Assembly: GCA_019347795.1 (NCBI GenBank)
Contig: JAHWKS010000270.1
Location: 1-7,148, forward strand
Direction: 5' to 3'
Source of the DNA: Planctomycetota bacterium
Lineage (GTDB): Bacteria; Planctomycetota; Planctomycetia; Pirellulales; Pirellulaceae
Length of the DNA stretch: 7,148 bases
Positions 1 to 6,393 of this stretch are shown in pieces. The notes beneath the pieces were generated by a model. That model was not told the DNA's origin. It was given only the letters and a program-made list of their open reading frames with translations, and did no database searches. The position numbers were made by a program, and so were the translations under genes. Each line of letters opens with the position of its first letter. The first letter of the stretch is position 1.

Positions 1-60
1 GCTAGTGGTCGTAGGGGAAGTTTTAGGGCGTGTTATCCGTTTGATTCTGCACTACGGGGT

Positions 61-148
61 ATCCTTGAAGCTGAGATTAGAAGGGTTACCGTGGTTGAGT
101 CGAGGTGATTTGATCGATGGGTGTTTGGGGGGCGTGTGGGTGCAGATG
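61..148 (-). terminator. Candidate Rho-dependent termination (rut-like) region
   Basis: Right after the TAA of the LamG-propeller gene the leftward transcript becomes C-rich and G-poor. By my count there are 37 C and 9 G in the first 88 nt, with many pyrimidine-C steps. The strand skew breaks sharply from the coding region. This is the usual composition of a Rho loading site. No hairpin with a U-tract was seen. The rest of 1-60 shows no gene or clear signal, and all three leftward frames hit stops before the window edge. Confidence 0.4.
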
Positions 149-2233
149 TTAGACGTGGATCGGCGGATCGATTGCAACTTGCTGTTCGCGCTCCGCGGCG
201 GGCCACGCCAGTACCGGTTGAGCCGCCTCGCGTTTTGCATAAGCAATCTTGTAGAGCTTGCCCTTCCCGGCGGGGCCCGATCCCCAGTCGGGACCGCCGC
301 TGTGCGCGGCGACCACGAGTTCCCCCGCGGGGGAAACGCAGGCATCGGCGGCGAGCATGTTTAAACACGCCAGTAAATGATTTTGCGCGACGTAGCCGGC
401 GTCGCTCGTGACGAGCCGCGTCCGGTAAAGCTTGCCGCGCGAGTATCCTGCGACAATCGCATCGCCGCGCCACGAAGCGGGACCGAAAGTTCGTCCTCCC
501 TCGCCCCGCTCATTGAAGTTCAGCCCGCACGTCGATTGATGCTGCGGGCCGTAGTCGAACGAGCTAGGTTCATCAATCACCTCGGGGAGGCGCTCGGGAT
601 GCCGCGGCGGGAAACCATAGTGGCGGCCCGGCTGGATGTGGAGCAGCTCGTCGAACGGGTTCCCGTTGGGAAGCCAGGTAGCGCCTTCCTGGTCCGTGCA
701 GAACAAGTCGCCGGCGCCGTTGAACCGCAGCGCCACGGGAAACCGAATGCCCGAGCAAACGACCTCGCGCTTTTTGAAATCGGGCGATATCCGCAGAATG
801 GCGCCTCGCTCGCCGTCCACGCGATAGCGGGCGCGGCCTTGTTGATCGGTGAGGTAGGCGTCGGTGAAGTTTTGCGTCCCCAGCCCGAAGTAGATGCTGC
901 CGTCGCGGCGATCGAAGGCCACGCCCAGGGCATCGACGCCGTGAGGCAACGCTCGCCACCCGTCGGCGATGACGATCTCGCGATCGGCCTGGTCATCGCC
1001 GTCGGTGTCCACGATCAGCGAGCACTTCCCTTTCGACGCGACAAACACTCCCCGGCCGTGCTTGTAGTCCTCGGGCGTGAGGTCCATTCCGATCGGAGCC
1101 TGCAAGGCGCCGTCGTTCGTCCAGAACGTCTCGGACGTGTCCTCCAGGCCGTCGCCGTCGGCGTCGCGGAGCAGGAAGATGTCGCCGTTGTACCCGAGCG
1201 CCACGAGCTTCCCGTCGTCGCGGTAGAGAACGTTGTTGATGTTTGGCAGCTCCAGCGGCAATTCCTGGACGACGAAGCCGGGAACGAGCATCTGCACCGG
1301 CGGCGGGTCTTTCACCGTCTCGACCAGCCGTCCGCGGGCGCGGTCAATCTTCGTCACGGCCGCGTCGATGCCGCCGTACTTTTCCTGAAGATATGCGCGC
1401 ACCGCTCCCCTCTCCTGATCGGCCAAGGCGCGGTCATAGAAAATCACTTCGGCCACGTCGCCGTGGAAGAATCCTTGGACAAACGACGGCCTGGCCTCAT
1501 TGGAGTACATGCGCGCGCCGACGATAAGCTCCTCCAACGCCAGCGGCCCGGGCTCGCGCGGCCGGGCGTGGCCCGGCGTCTTGCCGTCGATCACGACCTG
1601 CACCGACTCCCGGTCCGCGACGACCTCGATCAGGTGAAATCCGCCGAAGGGGACATCCTCCGACATCAGGTCCCGGGCGCCTGCGAAGCCGCGTCCTTCC
1701 ACGTTCACCGTCTGAAAGGCCGGCGAGGGCGCATACGATTGATCGACGTTGACGCCGCTTGAGTAGTCGTTCTGCCCCAGGGCGCTGGCGCCGAGGAAGG
1801 CGCGGAATCCGCCGGCGTTCGACGTCGGCGCCGCGAAAACAAACGCCGAGAACTCCTCGACGCGGCGGCCGGCGAAGACGCCGCCGAGAAAGTCGTCCTT
1901 CCCATCAAAGCGCACAAAGGCATGCCCCTTGACGTGGCGAAACACCGGCTGCGCCGCCGATGATCGCTGCATCACATGCCGCTGACGTCCCGAGCCGTCA
2001 AACCACACATCCAGCGGGCGACTATCGTCCAAAGGCAGACCTCGCACGCCGTGCTGCTTCCACGCATCAGGCTGCACCTGCGCGTCCAGCCACAGCGACA
2101 ACCCCTCACGCACCGGCAGATCCTTCTCAGCCCAAACCGCTTGAGCCAGCGCTCTTGACGAACCGGGTCCGACGAGGAGAGACACAAGAATCGAACTCAG
2201 GATCCCGGCGGGAAGATGCAAATGGTCCTTCAT
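149..2233 (-). CDS. Exported LamG-like / beta-propeller protein (PQQ-sugar-dehydrogenase-like fold), no heme domain
   Basis: The protein has 694 residues. I chose the ATG at 2233 because a signal peptide follows directly (residues 1 to about 32, hydrophobic core 9-21, likely cleavage after ALA or AQA). The open frame extends to a TTG at 2302, but that adds a non-signal N-terminus. Residues about 44-287 look like a LamG/concanavalin-type jellyroll: it opens with GLSLWLDA, has FVRFDGKDDFL near 107, and closes with the typical AEVIFYDRAL...YLQEKYG. Residues about 316-665 form a beta-propeller with two calcium-type loops (DADGDGLED 357-365, DTDGDDQAD 409-417). H431 and R497 (in GIRFP) sit where soluble PQQ glucose dehydrogenases have catalytic His and Arg. 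The role may be exported sugar or polysaccharide oxidation or binding; this is inferred from fold only. There is no CxxCH. The C-terminus ends soon after the propeller and looks short for the family. The gene is the last of a leftward group, 149 bp after the cytochrome gene. Confidence 0.88.
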   Translation of the reverse strand: MKDHLHLPAGILSSILVSLLVGPGSSRALAQAVWAEKDLPVREGLSLWLDAQVQPDAWKQHGVRGLPLDDSRPLDVWFDGSGRQRHVMQRSSAAQPVFRHVKGHAFVRFDGKDDFLGGVFAGRRVEEFSAFVFAAPTSNAGGFRAFLGASALGQNDYSSGVNVDQSYAPSPAFQTVNVEGRGFAGARDLMSEDVPFGGFHLIEVVADRESVQVVIDGKTPGHARPREPGPLALEELIVGARMYSNEARPSFVQGFFHGDVAEVIFYDRALADQERGAVRAYLQEKYGGIDAAVTKIDRARGRLVETVKDPPPVQMLVPGFVVQELPLELPNINNVLYRDDGKLVALGYNGDIFLLRDADGDGLEDTSETFWTNDGALQAPIGMDLTPEDYKHGRGVFVASKGKCSLIVDTDGDDQADREIVIADGWRALPHGVDALGVAFDRRDGSIYFGLGTQNFTDAYLTDQQGRARYRVDGERGAILRISPDFKKREVVCSGIRFPVALRFNGAGDLFCTDQEGATWLPNGNPFDELLHIQPGRHYGFPPRHPERLPEVIDEPSSFDYGPQHQSTCGLNFNERGEGGRTFGPASWRGDAIVAGYSRGKLYRTRLVTSDAGYVAQNHLLACLNMLAADACVSPAGELVVAAHSGGPDWGSGPAGKGKLYKIAYAKREAAQPVLAWPAAEREQQVAIDPPIHV

Positions 2234-2382
2234 CGCTCCAGTAATCAAAGCTGCCAGGCCGCACACGGCTCCGCGCGGTCCGCGACCGCGGGCGAAAATC
2301 AAGAGCGTAAACTACGCGGCGGCAAATCGCCAGCCGAGAGCCGGCCGGCAGAGCCTTTCCACGTTCAGCCTTTCATGGAGCG
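2234..2382 (-). promoter_or_regulatory. Structured intergenic spacer between cytochrome and LamG-propeller genes
   Basis: This 149-bp spacer holds no gene of its own, unless the downstream gene starts at the TTG at 2302. In the transcript the 7 nt just after the stop codon (CGCTCCA) are perfectly complementary to the 7 nt just before the next ATG (TGGAGCG), which contain the only Shine-Dalgarno-like GGAG. Between them lie a strong GC hairpin (2274-2290) and a 10-bp palindrome GCCGGCCGGC (2340-2349). No U-tract follows either, so an intrinsic terminator is not supported and read-through into the LamG-propeller gene is plausible. Confidence 0.4.
2274..2290. repeat. Perfect GC hairpin CGCGGTC-CGC-GACCGCG
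   Basis: A 7-bp perfect stem with a 3-nt loop lies 41 bp upstream of the ATG of the LamG-propeller gene. It has no run of T on either side, so it is more likely a leader structure than an intrinsic terminator. Confidence 0.5.
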
Positions 2383-5300
2383 TCAATCGTGATGCGTTTC
2401 CGGCCCCTTCTTCAAATTCGCCAGGAACTCCACCAGGTCGCGGATGTCGGGCCGGGTGAGGTGCTTTAAGAGGTCCTCGGGCATGGCGCTTTTGCCGGTG
2501 CGGCGCTCTTCGATCGTCTCTTTGTCGATCGTGATCTGCTTTCCTTCGGCGGTCACCAGCCGAAGCACCGCCTCGTCTTCGAACTTCACCACGCCGGTGT
2601 GAACGAAGCCTTCCTCGGTGGCGACCACCGCCGTCTCGAAGTTCTTGGCGATCGTGCGGCTGGGGGCGACGATCGCCTCCAGCAGGTAGTCCCGCTTTTT
2701 GTCGGCCCCGATGTTCGTGAGGTCGGGGCCGACTTCGCCGCCGGTTCCCTGCACCTCGTGGCAGCGGACGCAGGCGACGTCGGTCTTCTCGAAAAAGATC
2801 CGCCGCCCGCGTTCGGCGTTGCCGCCGGCCGATGCTTCGCGATAGACCGAGAGCGGATCATCCGGCTCGCGAGTGGCTTCGTACTTCGACAGTTTCCCCT
2901 CGATCTCCGGCGTGCGATGCGCCTCGGCCGCCAGCAGCACGTCAAGCTGCGTGTCGGCGGGGATGCGGCCGGCCAAGAGGTTATCCATCGCATGCGAGAC
3001 AATGTTCGCCGCCTCGGGCGATTGGACGCGAGCCAGCGCCGCCAGCGCGCCCTGCCGCTCGACAAGTTCGCCGTTGTAGATTGTCGTGTCCAAGAGCGGG
3101 AGCGCCGCCTGCGGATCGAGTTCGGCGAGCACACGTCGTCCGCCGGCCCGCAGCACGGCGTCCTCGGCGCCGATCGCCTTCTCGGCCAATTCTCGAAGCC
3201 CTTCGTCTTGGAGCGCCGCCAGCGCCTCCAGCGCCGCAGAACGTACGGCCCCGCGCTGCGAATCGTCGGCCAGCAAGTTCCGGAGGGCCGGAGCCGCCTC
3301 GATCACGCCATACCTGGCGGCCACGCGGGCGCCTGCCTCGCGCACCGCCTCCGGACCGGTGAAGATGCCCGGGAGGGCGGGCTTCATCGCCGCCGCAGCG
3401 ATCTGCGGATCGCGCTGGGGGAGCGGACGCCAGAAGTTCAGCACGCGATCCTTGGGCGAAGGCTCGCCCCACGTCTCCAGCATCGCCAGCGCCTCCAGCC
3501 GCATCGCCTCCGGCGCCGAGTCGCGGCCGGCCACGTTCGCCACGGCGGCGGCGTTCTCCGCCTTCCCCAACCGAAAGTTGGCGTTAAGCGCCCGCCGCAA
3601 GAGCGCATCATTCTGCGTGTCGCGGGACGCGAGCGAAGCCAACTCGGGCAGCGCTACGGCGACCGGCAAATCGTGCACCGCGCGAGCCGCTTCGAGGATC
3701 ACGCGTTCCTCCGGGTCGCGGAGGAATTCGGCGATCGCAGGACTGGCCAACTTACGAAGCGCGACCGCCGCCGCCAGCCGCACCGCGACGGACGGATGCT
3801 TCGCCGCGGCTTCGATGATCGCACTCGGGTCTCCCGTTCCCGCCAAGGCCATCGCCCCGCCGTGCCGCAGCACCGGATCGGCGTTGTCATTCTCGGCGAG
3901 CATTGCGGCGACGGCGGGAATCGCGTTGGTTGAACCGAGTTTTCCAAGCGCAACGGCCGCAAAGTATCGCACCCGTGATGAATCGTCATTGAGCAAGTTG
4001 ATCAGCTGCTCTCGGGACGGTTCGTACCGATTGTCGCCGAGCGTCTTCGCAGCTTGCGCACGGACCTCCGCATCGGTGTCTCCGAGCAACCTGGCGACGA
4101 TCTCCAGGAGTTCGCGTTTCTCAGACATGCGGGCGATTTGTCCGAGGCCCCAAATGCCGTGCAGCCGCGCGAGTTGATTCTCCGATGAACTGACTACCTT
4201 CGCCAGCGCGTCGGTCGCGCGCTTTTCCGCCAGCGCAAACTGCGCCTCGAGTCGAATGCGGCGGTCGGCGTGCGAGAGCAGCCCGATCAACTCGCCGATC
4301 GGCCCCTGTGCGAAACCTTCCGCCAAGAGCCGCTGCACCTCTTGCACAACGGCCGCGTCACGCTGGGCGGGATCGAAGAAGCGATAGATGCGCCCCTTCC
4401 CGAGGCCGTCCCAGCCATCGACCCAATCGCTGATATACAGGCTGCCGTCGGGTCCGAAGTCCACGTCGGTGGCGAGGATTTGCCAGATCGGCTGCTCGGC
4501 ATCGACCAACTCGAAAAAAGCGCCCTGCGGCTTCACGAGGAAGCTGCGGACGCCGCTCTGCAACGGCGTGCCGCGGAAGTCGGCCAGGAAGAATCTCCCG
4601 CGCCATTCCTCGCCGAAGCCCGTGCCGGGATAGTACGTGAGGCCCGAGGGACCGTCCGCGATGTTCGCTACCGGCGGTACGATGTACGCCGCCTGATCTT
4701 CGTGAAACGGATGCCAGAGCTTCTCGCGATTCCACGGGCCGCGGTCGGGCAGGTACTGGTACTCCATCCGCCAGCCGCTATCGCCTCCCTGCACCACGTA
4801 GACCCAACGGGCCTTGTCGCCGCTGTCGGAGTTGTTGTCGCCGGTGAAGAGGTTGCCGTAATCGTCGAACGCCAGCTCCTGCGGATTGCGCAGGCCGGTG
4901 GCGAACAGCTCCAGGTTCGATCCGTCCCTGTCGCACCGCAGCACGGCGCCGCACTGCGGATGCACAATGCGGCCGTCTTCCGTTTCGACGTTGAAGCCGC
5001 GATCGCCAATGCTGAAGTAGAGCCGGCCGTCGGGTCCCAGGCAAAGGCCGTGCATGTCGTGCCCGCGGAAGGCGAAGCGAACGCCGTACCCGGTGTGGAG
5101 CGATTTTCGCACGTCGGCCTGCCCGTCGCCGTCTTCATCCCGCAAGAGCCACAAGTCGGGGATGCAGGTGTAGTAGACGTTGCCGTTGTGGGCCAGCACG
5201 CCGGCGCCCGTGCCCGAGACGATCGTGTTGAAGCGGTCGGCGAAGACCGTAGCCCGGTCGGCCCGGCCGTCGCCGTCGGCGTCTTCCAGCAGTCGGATGC

Positions 5301-5691
5301 GGTCATCCTGCTCGGTGTACTCGATGGCCCGCTCGCCCAGGTGCTTGTTGATGTACGCCAGCCGGTCGGCCACCGTCTGCGCCGCGAGGTCGTCATCGAG
5401 CCAATGCCCGTGACCGCGGTTGTCCTCGACGCCTCTTTGTTGCCGGAACGTCTCGCAGACGTAGACTCGGCCTTGATTGTCGAAAGCAAAAGCGACAATG
5501 TTGGCCACATCCGGCTCAGCGGCGAACAGCTCGATCTTCACTCCTTCCGGCCGAATGAAGTTCTCCATTGCCTGCTCCGCCTCGGGCGAAGCCGCCGCCA
5601 CATGCGGCGCCTGCGGCGCCGGCGTTTCCTGAGCGACGGCCGCGGCGAAGAAGAAAGGCAGAATGAGCGCAAACCAAGCGAGACGATACAT
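2383..5691 (-). CDS. Exported PVC-type membrane-bound dehydrogenase-like protein: beta-propeller, HEAT repeats, C-terminal c-type heme domain
   Basis: The protein has 1102 residues from the ATG at 5691. That start is preferred because MYRLAWFALILPFFFAAAVAQ is a clear Sec signal peptide. An in-frame TTG at 5769 would bury it behind 26 extra residues. No Shine-Dalgarno is visible. Residues about 45-440 are a propeller of the Pirellula/Verrucomicrobium type (TIGR02604). It has two calcium-type loops (137-145, 185-193), H211/H214 before a GPDGRLYFSIGD strand, and GLRNPQELAFD at 266-276, resembling the His and Arg regions of PQQ sugar dehydrogenases. Residues about 450-900 are HEAT-like helical repeats (for example 535-552, 569-587, 634-650). 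Residues about 955-1095 are a cytochrome c domain (TIGR02603) with CVRCH at 974-978 and M1070 in SAMPEDLL as the likely distal ligand. It probably oxidises an unknown substrate outside the cytoplasm and passes electrons to its heme. Family membership is well supported; substrate and cofactor are not known. Confidence 0.95.
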   Translation of the reverse strand: MYRLAWFALILPFFFAAAVAQETPAPQAPHVAAASPEAEQAMENFIRPEGVKIELFAAEPDVANIVAFAFDNQGRVYVCETFRQQRGVEDNRGHGHWLDDDLAAQTVADRLAYINKHLGERAIEYTEQDDRIRLLEDADGDGRADRATVFADRFNTIVSGTGAGVLAHNGNVYYTCIPDLWLLRDEDGDGQADVRKSLHTGYGVRFAFRGHDMHGLCLGPDGRLYFSIGDRGFNVETEDGRIVHPQCGAVLRCDRDGSNLELFATGLRNPQELAFDDYGNLFTGDNNSDSGDKARWVYVVQGGDSGWRMEYQYLPDRGPWNREKLWHPFHEDQAAYIVPPVANIADGPSGLTYYPGTGFGEEWRGRFFLADFRGTPLQSGVRSFLVKPQGAFFELVDAEQPIWQILATDVDFGPDGSLYISDWVDGWDGLGKGRIYRFFDPAQRDAAVVQEVQRLLAEGFAQGPIGELIGLLSHADRRIRLEAQFALAEKRATDALAKVVSSSENQLARLHGIWGLGQIARMSEKRELLEIVARLLGDTDAEVRAQAAKTLGDNRYEPSREQLINLLNDDSSRVRYFAAVALGKLGSTNAIPAVAAMLAENDNADPVLRHGGAMALAGTGDPSAIIEAAAKHPSVAVRLAAAVALRKLASPAIAEFLRDPEERVILEAARAVHDLPVAVALPELASLASRDTQNDALLRRALNANFRLGKAENAAAVANVAGRDSAPEAMRLEALAMLETWGEPSPKDRVLNFWRPLPQRDPQIAAAAMKPALPGIFTGPEAVREAGARVAARYGVIEAAPALRNLLADDSQRGAVRSAALEALAALQDEGLRELAEKAIGAEDAVLRAGGRRVLAELDPQAALPLLDTTIYNGELVERQGALAALARVQSPEAANIVSHAMDNLLAGRIPADTQLDVLLAAEAHRTPEIEGKLSKYEATREPDDPLSVYREASAGGNAERGRRIFFEKTDVACVRCHEVQGTGGEVGPDLTNIGADKKRDYLLEAIVAPSRTIAKNFETAVVATEEGFVHTGVVKFEDEAVLRLVTAEGKQITIDKETIEERRTGKSAMPEDLLKHLTRPDIRDLVEFLANLKKGPETHHD

Positions 5692-5717
5692 GGCGGGAGG
5701 GATCTGGAGGGACTTTT

Positions 5718-5731
5718 CGATGAGCGATGAG
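5718..5731. repeat. Tandem 7-bp direct repeat in the leader of the cytochrome gene
   Basis: CGATGAG occurs twice without a gap on the plus strand (CTCATCG twice in the leader of the minus-strand gene), 26 bp upstream of the ATG at 5691. Its role is unknown and it is short enough to be chance. Confidence 0.5.
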
Positions 5732-5740
5732 TGAATGTTT

Positions 5741-5769
5741 AAGCTAATCGCCGGGATGCTCTTTGACAA
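5741..5769 (-). promoter_or_regulatory. Weak candidate promoter for the propeller-HEAT-cytochrome gene
   Basis: On the minus strand TTGTCA (5769-5764, five of six to TTGACA) is followed after 17 bp by TAGCTT (5746-5741, three of six to TATAAT). It lies 50-78 bp before the chosen ATG, so this gene could be transcribed apart from the CYTH gene. The -10 match is poor. The alternative TTG start falls inside the -35 candidate. Confidence 0.22.
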
Positions 5770-5790
5770 GTTCGTGACGCAGTTGTTGCG

Positions 5791-6297
5791 TTACCGAATC
5801 AGGTCGACGTAGGCGCCTTCAACCAAATCCGCATCCGAAATGCCGAGCTTGTTCTGAAGCTGCTCGGCGATGCGGCGGCCATCGGTCGCCGTTTGACCGC
5901 CCCGCAGCACGACTTCTAATTCGACGAATCGGCCCAAGCCTTCCACGCGGTCGAGGTGAATCCGCGATTGTCCCGCCAGGTACAGCAATCGTTCCTTCCG
6001 CACCACTCCTCGAATGCCGAGCGCGGCGGCAAGCGTCTCGCGGAGACGCTGCGGCTGATCGGTGGCGACGATCTCATAGCGGCTGGTTTTGGCCGCGGCC
6101 GCGTCGGGCCGTTCGTAAAAGATCAGCTCGCCCCGCTCCGCCGAGAACTCGCGCAGCTTGAGCCGGCCGTGCGGCGCGTGGAAGAACGTATCGACCTGCC
6201 GGATCAACTCGGGCGGCCCGCCCGCCAGGTGCGCCGCGACCGCATGCAGTCGGTCCCAGTCGCGAACCTGTGCCTTAATTTCAACGTTGCGAGGCAT
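5791..6297 (-). CDS. CYTH domain protein (class IV adenylate cyclase / triphosphatase-like)
   Basis: The protein has 168 residues, the normal length for a single CYTH domain. The ATG at 6297 is chosen because the family signature begins there (MPRNVEIKAQV). The open frame extends upstream to 6375, but that stretch is an Arg-rich non-family sequence crossing the promoter region. A weak AGGA lies 5 nt before this ATG. Visible tunnel residues are E6 and K8, R45/K47/R49, E57, R63, K70, R73, R100/K101/R103, R112/H114/D116 and E126/E128. CYTH proteins bind triphosphates with a metal in a beta-tunnel and act as CyaB-type adenylate cyclases or as thiamine- or inorganic-triphosphatases. Sequence alone does not decide which. 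The usual ExExK opening reads NxExK here. There is no signal peptide, so it is cytoplasmic. It is the first gene of the leftward group, 99 bp before the cytochrome gene and divergent from the amidohydrolase gene. A functional link to the exported neighbours is not evident. Confidence 0.9.
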   Translation of the reverse strand: MPRNVEIKAQVRDWDRLHAVAAHLAGGPPELIRQVDTFFHAPHGRLKLREFSAERGELIFYERPDAAAAKTSRYEIVATDQPQRLRETLAAALGIRGVVRKERLLYLAGQSRIHLDRVEGLGRFVELEVVLRGGQTATDGRRIAEQLQNKLGISDADLVEGAYVDLIR

Positions 6298-6317
6298 GGC
6301 CGTCCTGAAATTCAGTC

Positions 6318-6340
6318 GCGACGGGTGAACCCTCCGTCGC
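6318..6340. repeat. Inverted repeat GCGACGG-N9-CCGTCGC, possible operator
   Basis: Perfect 7-bp arms (6318-6324 and 6334-6340) are separated by 9 nt, giving a 16-bp centre-to-centre spacing close to one and a half helical turns. It overlaps a second small hairpin, CTCCG-TCGC-CGGAG (6332-6345). Its place between divergent genes would fit a regulator site, but both arms are GC-rich and chance is possible. Confidence 0.35.
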
Positions 6341-6380
6341 CGGAGCCTATATTGGCGCTGTTCGCCCTCAAACAAACTGC

Positions 6381-6387
6381 AAGGTGG
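6381..6387 (+). promoter_or_regulatory. Ribosome binding site of the amidohydrolase gene
   Basis: AAGGTGG lies 6 nt before the ATG at 6394. It differs from the AAGGAGG consensus at one base. It is the best Shine-Dalgarno match among the four genes here and fixes the start, which a signal peptide also supports. Confidence 0.7.
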
Positions 6388-6393
6388 CTTCGC

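Larger units (their letters stand above)
6298..6393. promoter_or_regulatory. Divergent intergenic region between CYTH and amidohydrolase genes (promoters of both expected)
   Basis: This 96-bp gap separates two genes that read away from each other, so both promoters should lie in or near it. On the plus strand TATATT at 6348-6353 is a possible -10, with only a poor -35 (GTGAAC, 6325-6330, 17-bp spacer). On the minus strand TATAGG overlapping the same AT-rich spot is a possible -10, with TTGTTT 18 bp upstream. Neither pair is strong. A 7-bp inverted repeat (6318-6324 / 6334-6340) lies between the AT-rich spot and the CYTH start. AGGA at 6303-6306 is a weak ribosome binding site for the CYTH gene. 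Confidence 0.45.

Noticed and set aside
5..364. Plus-strand open frame at the window start (119 codons)
   Set aside because: Most of it overlaps the 3' end of the LamG-propeller gene in antisense, and the part outside is skewed noncoding DNA with no ribosome binding site.
377..1762. Long plus-strand open frame (461 codons) opposite the LamG-propeller gene
   Set aside because: It is antisense to a gene with clear domains and a signal peptide. Its protein is Val/Ala/Arg-rich with no recognisable domain, as expected from GC-rich codon shadows.
2599..3933. Plus-strand open frame (444 codons) opposite the HEAT and heme region
   Set aside because: The Arg-rich composition and lack of domains mark it as a shadow of the HEAT repeat coding sequence.
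4270..5730. Long plus-strand open frame (486 codons) opposite the cytochrome gene
   Set aside because: It mirrors the third-position GC pattern of the real gene, has no family features, and ends in the leader of that gene.
5770..5790. Small hairpin after the CYTH stop as an intrinsic terminator
   Set aside because: The stem ACGCA/TGCGT is only 5 bp with a mismatch above it, and no T-run follows.
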